64,000 nucleotides of DNA from DFXE01 sp032054765 (GCA_032054765.1 DAMBSC010000013.1:66964-130963), one strand, 5' to 3'. Positions 27,118 to 35,769 are shown, numbered from the stretch's first letter. The notes: generated from the sequence alone by a model not told the origin. A program made the numbers and translations.

Positions 27118-29481
27118 ATGAAAACTATAATCCGTAACTTTCTCAGTGTGTTAAGGCGGTTTAAGATGGCAACTGTATTGAACGTTGCAGGTTTAGCAGT
27201 TGCTTTCGCCGCTTTTATTGTGATTTTAATGCAGGTTCGTTATGAACGGAGTTTTGATACTTCTTATCCAAATTCGGATCGTATCTTTCGTGTGGATTTG
27301 GAGAGTACGGGTGTCTTTTCTGTAATATTTTCACGTGCTTTTATAGAGGAGGTGATTCCGTCTTCTCCACACATAGAGGCAGGTACGTTAATAAACCCTT
27401 ATCTTACTCCTATTTATTTTACTATTCAGGAAAATGGCGAGAAAAAAGGTTTTCGTGAACCTATACAGACTACCCATCCTGATGTCGTTAAAGTATTTGG
27501 TTTTACAATCTTAGAAGGAGACCCGGATTGTTTAAAAGATCCTGAAAAGATAATTATACCGGAAAGTATGGCAAAGCGGATGTTTGGTGATCAATCTGCT
27601 GTTGGAAAACCACTACATTCTGAAGAGAATATTTGGTCAAAAGAACGTAACGACTTTACCGTGGGTGCGGTTTATCGTGATTTTCCGGGCAATGTTCAAA
27701 TGAAGAATTTGATATATACAGCTATTGACGAAAATTTTATGCGTACCGGCTTTTATGCCAGTAATTATATCTGTTATTTACGATTGGATGATAAAGCAAA
27801 TGCTCAGAAAGTGGTTGATAATTTCAACAACAACTTCGATTTTGAAATGGCCAACCTCAAAGATCAGAAAATAAAACTGGTACCGATTACAGATATTTAT
27901 TATTTTAATGAGAGTCAGGATGGACGTATTTTTCGTAGTGGTAATAAAGAAGTAACGAATTTATTATTCTTTATTGCTATTCTGATAATAGTAGTAGCCA
28001 TTATCAATTACACTAATTTCAGTACGGCATTAACGCCTATTCGTATAAAAAGTATCAATACACAAAAAGTATTAGGAAGTTCGGATTCAGTATTACGACG
28101 TTCACTGATAATTGAGGCGACAATAATCAGTATTGTAGCATGGTTTATAAGTATTATTATTGTATGGATGATTGATAGAACACAATCTTTACCCTTTGTA
28201 AATGCTGATTTGAATATATTATCCAATATGCCTATCATTTTGATATCCGGAACAATAGCTTTGCTGACTGGTATAATGGCAGGTGTTTATCCGGCATGGT
28301 ATATGGTTTCTTTTCCTCCGGCATTAGTCTTGAAAGGAAGCTTCGGATTATCCGCTTCCGGTCGTAAATTACGGACCGCCCTTATCGGAATTCAGTTTAT
28401 TATATCTATTATACTTATAATAGGTGCAAGTATGGTGCGGTTACAGAATGATTATATGCGAAACTTCTCATTGGGTTTTGATAAAGATCAGATTGCTATA
28501 GTTAAATTAAGTGGTGATATCTATCTTAAAAGCAGGGAAGCATATACCAATGGATTAAAAGAGTTTTCCGGAATTGAAGATGTTGCGTTTGCAATGGAAA
28601 AAATGGGCTCTCAGGATGGATATAGTACTAATGGCGATGAATATAGAGGGAAAGAGTTTCATTATTATATGGTAGCTGTTTCTAACAACTTTTTACGTGT
28701 AATGGGAATACCTGTTGTTGAGGGACGGGATTTTACCCCTGCTGATGAATTGTCGGAAGATTTCTCTTTCATTTTCAATAGTGAAGCACATAAAAATATG
28801 GAAATGGAAGTTGGATCTCAATTAACAATGAGTAATAAACCGATAATAGGCTTTACCGGTGATGTGAAATTTACTTCTTTACGTCAGGGTGAAAATAATA
28901 TTGGATTTGTTACCGGAGCTCCCCCTATGCCGTTCTACGCCTTAAGATTTTCTTACATCCGTTTAGGAGCAGGTACAGATGTTCATGCAGCGGTAGAACA
29001 TATCCGTAAAACACTTGCGAATATTGATCCGTCTTATCCTTTTGATATAGAATTTTATGACACAGTATACGATCAATTATATCGCAAAGAAGTCAATTTA
29101 AGAAGTTTGATTACTTTATTTAGTCTTTTAGCGATCATTCTTTCTTTAGTTGGAGTCTTTGGTTTGGTAGTCTTCGATACACAATACCGCAGGAAAGAGA
29201 TAGCCATCCGTAAAGTTCATGGTGCAAGCATAGCTTCTGTTTTAAATATGATAAATAAACAGTATCTCTATATTGTTATCGCCTGTTTTGTTATAGCTAT
29301 GCCACTTGCCTGGTATTGTGTGAAGAAGTGGCTGGAAAGCTTTGCTTATAAGACTCCGATATATTGGTGGGTCTATGTAATTGCCTTGTTAATAGTTCTG
29401 ATTATAACTATTTCAACAGTAACTCTCCAAAGCTGGCGAGCCGCAAATGCAAATCCGGTAGATAGTTTGAAAAGTGAATAA
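27118..29481 (+). CDS. MacB/FtsX-type ABC permease 9
   Basis: 787 residues when started at the ATG at 27118. That gives MKTIIRNFLSVLRRFKMAT, aligned with the other subfamily-B members; the upstream in-frame TTG at 27064 would add 18 residues encoded by the intergenic hairpin. Its middle is nearest to permease 2 (FGLSASGRKLRTALIGIQF, and two RTQ-containing TM3 regions), while its first 86 bp come from the permease 8 type, so it looks mosaic. RRKEIAIRKVHGASIASVL follows TM6, and the tail is NPVDSLKSE. It is the last gene of the export locus and is followed by a terminator-like palindrome. Confidence 0.92.
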   Translation: MKTIIRNFLSVLRRFKMATVLNVAGLAVAFAAFIVILMQVRYERSFDTSYPNSDRIFRVDLESTGVFSVIFSRAFIEEVIPSSPHIEAGTLINPYLTPIYFTIQENGEKKGFREPIQTTHPDVVKVFGFTILEGDPDCLKDPEKIIIPESMAKRMFGDQSAVGKPLHSEENIWSKERNDFTVGAVYRDFPGNVQMKNLIYTAIDENFMRTGFYASNYICYLRLDDKANAQKVVDNFNNNFDFEMANLKDQKIKLVPITDIYYFNESQDGRIFRSGNKEVTNLLFFIAILIIVVAIINYTNFSTALTPIRIKSINTQKVLGSSDSVLRRSLIIEATIISIVAWFISIIIVWMIDRTQSLPFVNADLNILSNMPIILISGTIALLTGIMAGVYPAWYMVSFPPALVLKGSFGLSASGRKLRTALIGIQFIISIILIIGASMVRLQNDYMRNFSLGFDKDQIAIVKLSGDIYLKSREAYTNGLKEFSGIEDVAFAMEKMGSQDGYSTNGDEYRGKEFHYYMVAVSNNFLRVMGIPVVEGRDFTPADELSEDFSFIFNSEAHKNMEMEVGSQLTMSNKPIIGFTGDVKFTSLRQGENNIGFVTGAPPMPFYALRFSYIRLGAGTDVHAAVEHIRKTLANIDPSYPFDIEFYDTVYDQLYRKEVNLRSLITLFSLLAIILSLVGVFGLVVFDTQYRRKEIAIRKVHGASIASVLNMINKQYLYIVIACFVIAMPLAWYCVKKWLESFAYKTPIYWWVYVIALLIVLIITISTVTLQSWRAANANPVDSLKSE

Positions 29482-29551
29482 ACTCAATGACTCAGTAACT
29501 GAATAAACTGAATAACTGAATATTTTACTCAGTGATTCAGTTGTTGAGTCA
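29482..29551. terminator. 8-nt-periodic hairpin between convergent genes
   Basis: The left arm (29482-29522) repeats ACTGAATA; the right arm (29527-29551) carries the complementary ACTCAGTGATTCAGTTGTTG series. It starts right after the permease 9 stop. Its right arm overlaps the last seven codons of the minus-strand gene ending at 29529, so part of that protein's C-terminus (QQLNH) is encoded by the palindrome. Likely bidirectional terminator. Confidence 0.7.
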
Positions 29552-31736
29552 TTTCAACAGCTATCCCATCTGGATCATTTTCAAATTTCAGCAATAAGGT
29601 TGATGAGTTCTTATCCCAGGATTGATCAAAGTCTATTACTGAACCATCTGATACTTTTTTTGCTGTAACGTTATCTGGCTGTGTTGGTAAATAAATACGT
29701 GATACATTCGTTGTATTAATAGGGCTTTTTGCAATGAAAGAATATGTATTTCTACTTGTAGTTTCATTGTAGATTCTAGATGCACCACATAATACGACGG
29801 GTTTATTCTTTTCAATAATTCGTTCTACATTATACAAAAAAGATTGTTCGTCAGGATAAATGGTTTTACTTGTCAATACAGGTAATTCCGGATCAAACAG
29901 GTCTATGAAAATCCCATTCAATTCTAATGGGGTTTCAGAGGTGCTTTCATCCATCACTGCCGCAATGATATAGGGTCCACGCTCCAGATATAAGCTGTTT
30001 TTTGTTTCCAATTTTCCGGTATTAGGAGATGATTCATAAGCCTTTTTCACCATATCAAAATACTTTGAATCATTGTTGGATTGTAAGACAAAATCTTTAG
30101 GTTCTTCCCGTAATACATATACTTTTCCATTACCGCATACATACTCATTCGTTGTCGGCGTCAGTGATTCTACTCCCAGCATTTCGAAAAGATGCATTGA
30201 TGGGACCTTATAATTGTAGCTTTCAGTATTCCACCATTCCATAACAGATTGATACGGGTCGATATCTTTCCCGCAATATATCAATACACCACCTTTCTTA
30301 ACCCAATCGGCAATATATTGATGAAATTCCGGTTTCATGGGTTTCATATTAGCATATGACATGATTAGCACTTTCAGGTTCTTCCATGTATCGCGATATT
30401 CCGTGTTTTCGATATGAACGGTACTTACCGGTATTCCTCGTTTTAATAAAGGGAATGTCTGACCATAGAAATTGGAAAACTGAATATCATCATAACCCTC
30501 ATGAATAGGAAATCGCTGAAACATTAGCGAGTTAGACATCAGAACACCGATTCCCTCCGAGCCACTCACCTTATTATCAGATAAAGGCATATCGTTCAAT
30601 GTATTCACCATTACCTGCATTTGTGTGGAAAAGAAACGGGGGATTCTTGCTTTCGCATCGCTATCCGCACTGGTTCTGTATAACCCTTCATAAATTCTAT
30701 CCGGCCAGGGCATTACCTCATAATTATCGATCATCGGATATAACAATTGTGCAGCAAAAGTTGCCTGGTAATTCTTTTTGAAATCTGCCCAGTCTCGAGG
30801 TCTGTCTTCTATCGGATCAGTCAGGAAAAACATTTTACGTCCTGTTGGGCGGGTCATAGACTCCATCGATCCATATTCCAGAAAGGCATTTTCAAAAACA
30901 CGTTCTTTTTGTATTCCATTATAGAAAGTCGGCACACGCGACGTTCCTGTCCATACCTGGGCTATATAACCGTCTACACAAGGCAAAGAGGCTAAACTTG
31001 CCTCAGGACTTACAATCTGCCAGGCAGAATAATTAACTAATGAATGAGTCGGTACATAGCATCTTACATCCATTCCTTTTGTTTTGCCATATTCCTTCGC
31101 ATATGTAAACACTTCTTCTAATGCCCTGTAATATAGATGATATTTTAATTTGTTCGATAAATAGGTATTTTCGGCAGACGCATGTTGAGGCCGCCACGGG
31201 AAACCATAATAATCCTGCCATTCACGTTTAAAAGATTCGCTGTAGCCCCCATGTGCCCAAAATTCGGGTTCTTCCATATAGATGGCATCAATACCTGCGT
31301 CAATAACTCTTTTCACATGGACTTCTTTGATATATTTGAGGTAATTCATCGTCGGAACGATATAGGGAACCATATGTCCGTGCCATATCGTATCGCCTTC
31401 CATGTTTACCTGGCCTTCGTCCATATGCCATTCTCCATCCCATTTTCCGGTAAAATAATCCTGATATTCACCCCATGCAATTCCTGTCATGAAGTGGGTA
31501 GTATATCCTCTGTCGCGCCATGACTGGACACGCTCTTCAAACGTCATATTTTTCCTGTCATTTGCTCCATAAATAATAGCCACATCAGAACGGACGTCGG
31601 TAAAGGGTTTCCAATGACCACTTGTTTGAAAAGCTGTTTTTTCTTTCGTTTCTGAGGTTGGTTGTGTTTCGTTAGATTTAGTAGAACATCCAGTGATGCC
31701 AAGGCATACAAGGCATATTAAAAAGACATTTTTCAT
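29529..31736 (-). CDS. Lipoprotein with putative TIM-barrel glycosidase-like and beta-galactosidase-trimerisation-like domains
   Basis: 735 residues with a lipobox GITGC (Cys 17). After a 35-residue Ser/Thr/Glu-rich spacer there is a region with TIM-barrel character: RGYTTHFMTGIAWG, then VIDAGIDAIYMEEPEFW with acidic residues at a position typical of a glycosidase active site. The middle (from about residue 400) contains GVLMSNSLMFQRFP and LKVLIMSYANMKPM followed by KKGGVLIYCGKD. This resembles the glutamine-amidotransferase-like domain that follows the barrel in GH42-like enzymes. The C-terminal 150 residues look like beta sandwich. I infer a surface or periplasmic glycoside hydrolase-like function; no family is certain. 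It is monocistronic and convergent with the export locus. Confidence 0.6.
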   Translation of the reverse strand: MKNVFLICLVCLGITGCSTKSNETQPTSETKEKTAFQTSGHWKPFTDVRSDVAIIYGANDRKNMTFEERVQSWRDRGYTTHFMTGIAWGEYQDYFTGKWDGEWHMDEGQVNMEGDTIWHGHMVPYIVPTMNYLKYIKEVHVKRVIDAGIDAIYMEEPEFWAHGGYSESFKREWQDYYGFPWRPQHASAENTYLSNKLKYHLYYRALEEVFTYAKEYGKTKGMDVRCYVPTHSLVNYSAWQIVSPEASLASLPCVDGYIAQVWTGTSRVPTFYNGIQKERVFENAFLEYGSMESMTRPTGRKMFFLTDPIEDRPRDWADFKKNYQATFAAQLLYPMIDNYEVMPWPDRIYEGLYRTSADSDAKARIPRFFSTQMQVMVNTLNDMPLSDNKVSGSEGIGVLMSNSLMFQRFPIHEGYDDIQFSNFYGQTFPLLKRGIPVSTVHIENTEYRDTWKNLKVLIMSYANMKPMKPEFHQYIADWVKKGGVLIYCGKDIDPYQSVMEWWNTESYNYKVPSMHLFEMLGVESLTPTTNEYVCGNGKVYVLREEPKDFVLQSNNDSKYFDMVKKAYESSPNTGKLETKNSLYLERGPYIIAAVMDESTSETPLELNGIFIDLFDPELPVLTSKTIYPDEQSFLYNVERIIEKNKPVVLCGASRIYNETTSRNTYSFIAKSPINTTNVSRIYLPTQPDNVTAKKVSDGSVIDFDQSWDKNSSTLLLKFENDPDGIAVEMTQQLNH

Positions 31737-31935
31737 CGATAAATAGTTTAAGTTTATTCTCTATAGTTTATGGTGAACAAATATATGCAATTTGTCAAAA
31801 TATTTATTATTTTTTCTCTTTCCTGATATTATTTTTGCCAGAGTTAAGATTAGTTTCTAAAAAGTATTTTATTAATTTTGAGGCCAATCATTAGTAAACA
31901 GGTTTTATCCTTATCAATATTTAAAGATTCTGCAT
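31737..31935. promoter_or_regulatory. Divergent intergenic region with candidate ndk -7 box
   Basis: A 199-nt, very A+T-rich gap between divergent genes. The plus strand has TAATTTTG at 31873-31880, a fit to TAnnTTTG about 55 nt before the ndk ATG, but no TTTG box at 19-21 nt spacing. No clear element was seen for the minus-strand gene. Confidence 0.35.
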
Positions 31936-32397
31936 ATGGAAAAAACATTAGTTATTTTGAAACCCGGGACTATTCAACGAGGGTTAATAGGCGAAATTAT
32001 TAATCGTTTTGAGAAAAAAGGTCTTCGTCTGGCAGGTATGAAGATGGTTTGGCTGACGGATGAAATATTAAGTGAACATTATTTCCATTTGAAGGATAAG
32101 CCCTTTTTTCAGCGATTGAAAGATGATATGCGAACTATTCCTGTAATTGTTTGTTGCTGGGAAGGTATTGATGCTGTAGAAGTTATCCGTACTCTAACCG
32201 GGAAGACAAATGGCCGTCTAGCCGCTCCGGGAACTATTCGTGGCGATTATTCAATGAGTGTACAGGAGAATATTGTGCATGCCTCGGATTCACAGGAAAA
32301 TGCAAAGATAGAATTACAACGTTTTTTTAAAGAAAATGAAATCTTTGATTATCCATTGAATAATCTTTTAAGTCTGTATGCCAATGACGAAATCTAA
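31936..32397 (+). CDS. ndk: Nucleoside diphosphate kinase
   Basis: 153 residues, normal length for the family. It transfers the gamma phosphate of ATP to NDPs through a phosphohistidine, balancing NTP and dNTP pools in the cytoplasm. The catalytic H115 lies in ENIVHASDS, the family signature. The nucleotide-binding elements TLVILKPGTIQRGLIGEI at the N-terminus and RTLTGKTNGRLAAPGTIRGD before the active site are present. It is probably a single-gene unit: 199 nt upstream is non-coding and the next gene starts 88 nt downstream with its own -7 box. Confidence 0.97.
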   Translation: MEKTLVILKPGTIQRGLIGEIINRFEKKGLRLAGMKMVWLTDEILSEHYFHLKDKPFFQRLKDDMRTIPVIVCCWEGIDAVEVIRTLTGKTNGRLAAPGTIRGDYSMSVQENIVHASDSQENAKIELQRFFKENEIFDYPLNNLLSLYANDEI

Positions 32398-32460
32398 ATC
32401 TGGAAGAACCCTGATATAACAAGTGTGAAAAGTGTAAATAATATTCTAAATTAAATTATA

Positions 32461-32468
32461 TATCTTTG
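32461..32468 (+). promoter_or_regulatory. Candidate -7 box for the TPR protein gene
   Basis: TATCTTTG fits TAnnTTTG, 18 nt before the ATG at 32486. No TTTG was found at the usual -33 position, so the assignment is partial. Confidence 0.4.
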
Positions 32469-32485
32469 TTTCTCGTTAAATAAAG

Positions 32486-34219
32486 ATGAAAAACATGAGA
32501 AAACTTATACTGTGTACTATTACTTGTTTATTTGCATTGCCTTTAATGGCCCAGAAGGCGCCAAAATGGATGGAGAAGTCGAAGAAGGCTATTATTTCCA
32601 TAAATACCTTTGATAAAGACAATCGTAAAATAGCGACTATAAACGGATTCTTTATAACAGAATCAGGGGAAGCTCTTTCTGCCTATCTACCCTTTAAAGG
32701 AGCTGATAAAGCATCCGTTACTGATGCAGAAGGAAATACCTATCCGGTAACTTTCATAATAGGTGCAGACGATTTGTATGATGTTATCAAATTCAAAGTA
32801 GCAGTTACTAAAAAAGTCGCTTTTATTCCGCTGGCTTCCGATCCGGTACCCAACGGTTCTACTGTTTATTTAGTGAATTATTCTACAGGTAAAGAAGCTT
32901 CCTTTAAAGAAGGTTCTATTTTGGAAGTTACTAAATTGAAAGATGCTTACAATTATTATAAAATATCTTTTCCCGTAGAATCTGATCAAACATATTCTCC
33001 ATTATTATTGTCTAATGGACAGGCATTTGCTTTATCACAGGATGATGCATCTGGAAAAAAAGAAAATTCCTATGGCGTATCGGCTACGTATGTAAACTCA
33101 TTAAATATATCTTCAACAGATGCCTTTAATGTTGTATATAATAGTATAGGCATACGTAAAACCTGGCCTTCCGACCCGGATCAGGCATCTGTCTCCTTAT
33201 TCTTGTTAGCAAATTCTCAGGATACCAAAACATATCTGGAAACTTTAAATGATTTTATAGCAACATTTCCAACTATGTCGGAAGGATATTTGAACAGAGC
33301 TTCACTATATGCCGGAAGAAGAAACGATTTGTCCTCTAATCCTACAGAACAGGCAAATTATTTAGATTTGGCATTAGCTGATCTGAATACTGCCGCGAAG
33401 TTTTCTTCCAAGAAGGGCGATGCTTATTTTAATCAGGCAAAGCTTATCTTCGATGTTGCAACAAGCGATACCACGTTGACTGATAAGAATTGGAGTGTTG
33501 GCGCTGCTATGGCTGCAGTTATGCAAGCTATTGATGAAGAAGATCTTCCTGTGTATCGTCAGTTAGAAGGTGATATTTATTTTTATATGGGTGCATTCCC
33601 CTCTGCATATGAATCTTATATGAAGGTAAATGAAACTGATCTGGCTTCTGCCGCTTCTTTTTATATGGCAGCAAAAGCATTGGAAAACATACCCGGAACA
33701 CAGATAAGTGATATTATAACTTTACTGGATAGTGCCATTATAAGAATGAGTACTCCTGTACCTGCAGAAGCGGCTCCTTATATTCTTGAACGTGTCGAAC
33801 ATAAAATGCAATTATCACAATTTAAAGAAGCTGTAGAAGATTACGATTTATATTATTCTTTAGTTAAGGGACAGGTAAATGATAGTTTCTATTATTACCG
33901 TGAACAGGCTAAATTCAGATCAGGAGATAATGAAGGAGCTTTACAGGATATTCAGGAAGCTATAAAAATAAATTCAAGTTCTCCTGATTATTTTGCAGAA
34001 GAAGCGGCTATATATGTTCGCTTGCAAAAATATAATGAAGCATTAGGTAGCGTAAATAAAGCAATAGAGTTAGCTCCAGAATTCGGTGCTTGCTATAGAA
34101 TAAAAGGTGTATGCTATGTTCGCCTGAATAATACGGCAGAAGCATGTAAAGCTTTTGAGAAAGCAAAAGAATATGGAGATCCTTTGGTTGATAGATTGAT
34201 GAAAGAACATTGTAAGTAA
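32486..34219 (+). CDS. Exported protein with degenerate trypsin-like domain and TPR repeats
   Basis: 577 residues. A signal peptide (about 1-22, ending in LMAQ) precedes a region of about 30-215 that follows the HtrA/trypsin-like pattern: INGFFITESGEALSAYLPFKG where active enzymes have GSGFII..G.ILT..HVV, then ADDLYDVIKFKV at the Asp position and SPLLLSNGQAFAL where GNSGGPL is expected. His is absent and the Ser motif is not conserved, so it should be catalytically inactive. From about 250 to the end TPR-like helical pairs appear, clearest in the last 110 residues (GDNEGALQDIQEAIKINSS, KYNEALGSVNKAIELAPE). A scaffold role in the periplasm or on the surface is an inference. Start could be the ATG at 32486 or the one 9 nt later. 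Confidence 0.75.
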   Translation: MKNMRKLILCTITCLFALPLMAQKAPKWMEKSKKAIISINTFDKDNRKIATINGFFITESGEALSAYLPFKGADKASVTDAEGNTYPVTFIIGADDLYDVIKFKVAVTKKVAFIPLASDPVPNGSTVYLVNYSTGKEASFKEGSILEVTKLKDAYNYYKISFPVESDQTYSPLLLSNGQAFALSQDDASGKKENSYGVSATYVNSLNISSTDAFNVVYNSIGIRKTWPSDPDQASVSLFLLANSQDTKTYLETLNDFIATFPTMSEGYLNRASLYAGRRNDLSSNPTEQANYLDLALADLNTAAKFSSKKGDAYFNQAKLIFDVATSDTTLTDKNWSVGAAMAAVMQAIDEEDLPVYRQLEGDIYFYMGAFPSAYESYMKVNETDLASAASFYMAAKALENIPGTQISDIITLLDSAIIRMSTPVPAEAAPYILERVEHKMQLSQFKEAVEDYDLYYSLVKGQVNDSFYYYREQAKFRSGDNEGALQDIQEAIKINSSSPDYFAEEAAIYVRLQKYNEALGSVNKAIELAPEFGACYRIKGVCYVRLNNTAEACKAFEKAKEYGDPLVDRLMKEHCK

Positions 34220-34222
34220 ATT

Positions 34223-34254
34223 GGGCAGTAGGTAGTAAGCAGTAGGCTGTAAGG
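34223..34254. repeat. Left 7-nt-periodic arm flanking the four-helix-bundle gene
   Basis: Reads as GCAGTAG, GTAGTAA, GCAGTAG, GCTGTAA heptamers immediately after the TPR gene. Its inverted counterpart lies at 34649-34693 on the other side of the small gene, so the gene occupies the loop of a potential long stem. Confidence 0.75.
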
Positions 34255-34284
34255 AAATATTAATAACCAAAATAATTAATTATC

Positions 34285-34644
34285 ATGAAGAAATTTGCTG
34301 GTTTTGAGGATCTGGAGATATGGAAAGAAAGTATGCGACTATGTATAAAAGTTTATAACCTGATAAAGAATTGTAAAGATTATGGCTTTAAAGATCAAAT
34401 ACAGCGTGCTTCTGTTTCAATTCCTTCAAATATTGCGGAAGGCTATGAACGCCAAACAAACAAAGAGTTTATACAATTTTTGTATATATCCAAGGGATCA
34501 TGCGCCGAATTCAGGACACAATGTTATTTGGCCAAAGAATTGAATTATATAAATAATGATGATTTCAATATGCTAATTAGCAAATCAACACAAATATCTG
34601 CTATGATAAGCAATTTTATCAAAAACAGAAAAACCAACTATTAA
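34285..34644 (+). CDS. Four-helix-bundle protein (23S rRNA intervening-sequence / bAvd-like family)
   Basis: 119 residues, normal for this family. The hallmarks are the N-terminal FEDLEIWKESMRL, then FKDQIQRASVSIPSNIAEGYERQTNKEF, and SCAEFRTQCYLAKELNYI. Relatives are found inside intervening sequences of 23S rRNA genes, as stand-alone chromosomal genes, and as accessory variability determinants of diversity-generating retroelements; they form pentameric helical bundles that bind nucleic acid. No rRNA or reverse transcriptase gene is nearby. The gene is bracketed by inverted arms made of CAGTAGG-type heptamers, which suggests that gene and arms moved or evolved as a unit. Confidence 0.88.
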   Translation: MKKFAGFEDLEIWKESMRLCIKVYNLIKNCKDYGFKDQIQRASVSIPSNIAEGYERQTNKEFIQFLYISKGSCAEFRTQCYLAKELNYINNDDFNMLISKSTQISAMISNFIKNRKTNY

Positions 34645-34648
34645 ATAA

Positions 34649-34693
34649 CCTATTGCCTATTGCCTACTGCTTCCTACTTACTGCCTACTGCTA
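34649..34693. repeat. Right 7-nt-periodic arm flanking the four-helix-bundle gene
   Basis: Reads as CCTATTG, CCTATTG, CCTACTG, CTTCCTA, CTTACTG, CCTACTG: the reverse-complement series of the arm at 34223. It starts 5 nt after the stop codon at 34644 and ends shortly before the convergent aldo/keto reductase stop at 34702, so it may also terminate transcription. Confidence 0.75.
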
Positions 34694-34701
34694 AGTCCCC
34701 G

Positions 34702-35697
34702 CTACATCAAAAGAACCTTCTCAATTGAAGCCAACTCTTCGGCAGAAAACTGTAGGTTATGGAGTGCTTTTAAGTTATCGTTTAGCTGCTCTACGGAACT
34801 GGCTCCTATCAAAACACTAGTAACACGATCGTCTTTTAGTAACCAGGCCAAAGCCATTTCTGCTAACGTTTGACTGCGACTATTGGCAATCTCATTTAGT
34901 TTTCTAACTTTCGCAATTACGTTTTCCGTAATCTGATTTTGCTGAAGAAAACCTGTCGTTTTTGCTGCTCTTGAATCAATAGGAATGCCATTTAAGTATC
35001 TGTTTGTCAATAAGCCTTGTGCTAACGGAGAGAAAGCTATTAATCCTATTCCTTCGTCTTTTAAGAGCGGTAACAGTTTCGGCTCTACCCAGCGTTCAAA
35101 CATAGAGTATTTAGCTTGATGAATCAGGCAGTGAATTTTATGCTCATTTAATATAGCTAATGCAGCGTTAGTTTGTTCATCATTATAATTCGAAATACCG
35201 ACATATAAAGCTTTACCTTGACGAACGATATCAGCCAAAGCTCCCATCGTTTCTTCGATTGGAGTTTCAGGATCAGGACGATGCGAGTAAAAAATATCCA
35301 CATATTCCAACCCCATCCGCTTTAGACTTTGATCCAAACTTGCCATGAGATATTTCCGACTTCCCCAATTGCCATAAGGCCCCGGCCACATATCATATCC
35401 GGCTTTTGAAGAAATAATTAACTCATCTCTATATTTTCCGAGTCCTTTCTTTAAGATTCTGCCAAAGTTTTCTTCTGCAGAACCGTATACCGGTCCATAA
35501 TTGTTTGCCAAATCAAAATGGGTAATACCATTATCAAATGCGGTATGTGCAATCTCAATAAAATGATTAAATATATCGACACTTCCAAAGTTATGCCATA
35601 ATCCAAGTGAGATAGCCGGAAGTAGAATTCCGCTTCTTCCACACCGACGATAAATCATATCGTCGTAGCGTTTTTCATTTGCTTTATATGTTTCCAT
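34702..35697 (-). CDS. yghZ: Aldo/keto reductase, YghZ-type (L-glyceraldehyde 3-phosphate reductase-like)
   Basis: 331 residues. The sequence is strikingly like E. coli YghZ: LPAISLGLWHNFG, FDLANNYGPVYGSAEENFGR, GYDMWPGPYGNWGSRKYL, SLDQSLKRMGLEYVDIFYSHR and LLKDDRVTSVLIGASS. The AKR tetrad is D62, Y67, K98 and H139. YghZ reduces L-glyceraldehyde 3-phosphate and other toxic aldehydes with NADPH in the cytoplasm. It is a single gene with a TATATTTG -7 box on its strand at 35721-35728. The start codon at 35697 gives METYKANEKRYDDMIYRRCG, consistent with homologues. Confidence 0.93.
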   Translation of the reverse strand: METYKANEKRYDDMIYRRCGRSGILLPAISLGLWHNFGSVDIFNHFIEIAHTAFDNGITHFDLANNYGPVYGSAEENFGRILKKGLGKYRDELIISSKAGYDMWPGPYGNWGSRKYLMASLDQSLKRMGLEYVDIFYSHRPDPETPIEETMGALADIVRQGKALYVGISNYNDEQTNAALAILNEHKIHCLIHQAKYSMFERWVEPKLLPLLKDEGIGLIAFSPLAQGLLTNRYLNGIPIDSRAAKTTGFLQQNQITENVIAKVRKLNEIANSRSQTLAEMALAWLLKDDRVTSVLIGASSVEQLNDNLKALHNLQFSAEELASIEKVLLM

Positions 35698-35720
35698 AAT
35701 ATCAGTTAATTTTAGAAAAA

Positions 35721-35728
35721 CAAATATA
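35721..35728 (-). promoter_or_regulatory. Candidate -7 box for the aldo/keto reductase gene
   Basis: The minus strand reads TATATTTG (TAnnTTTG) 23 nt upstream of the start codon. A TTTG -33 box at standard spacing was not found. Confidence 0.45.
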
Positions 35729-35769
35729 CTCTTTTTAAAACACTTTATACTGTTGTATGGTTTGTATAT

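Noticed and set aside
34285..34644. 23S rRNA intervening sequence in an rRNA operon
   Set aside because: No rRNA sequence flanks the gene; protein genes lie on both sides, so it is a stand-alone family member.
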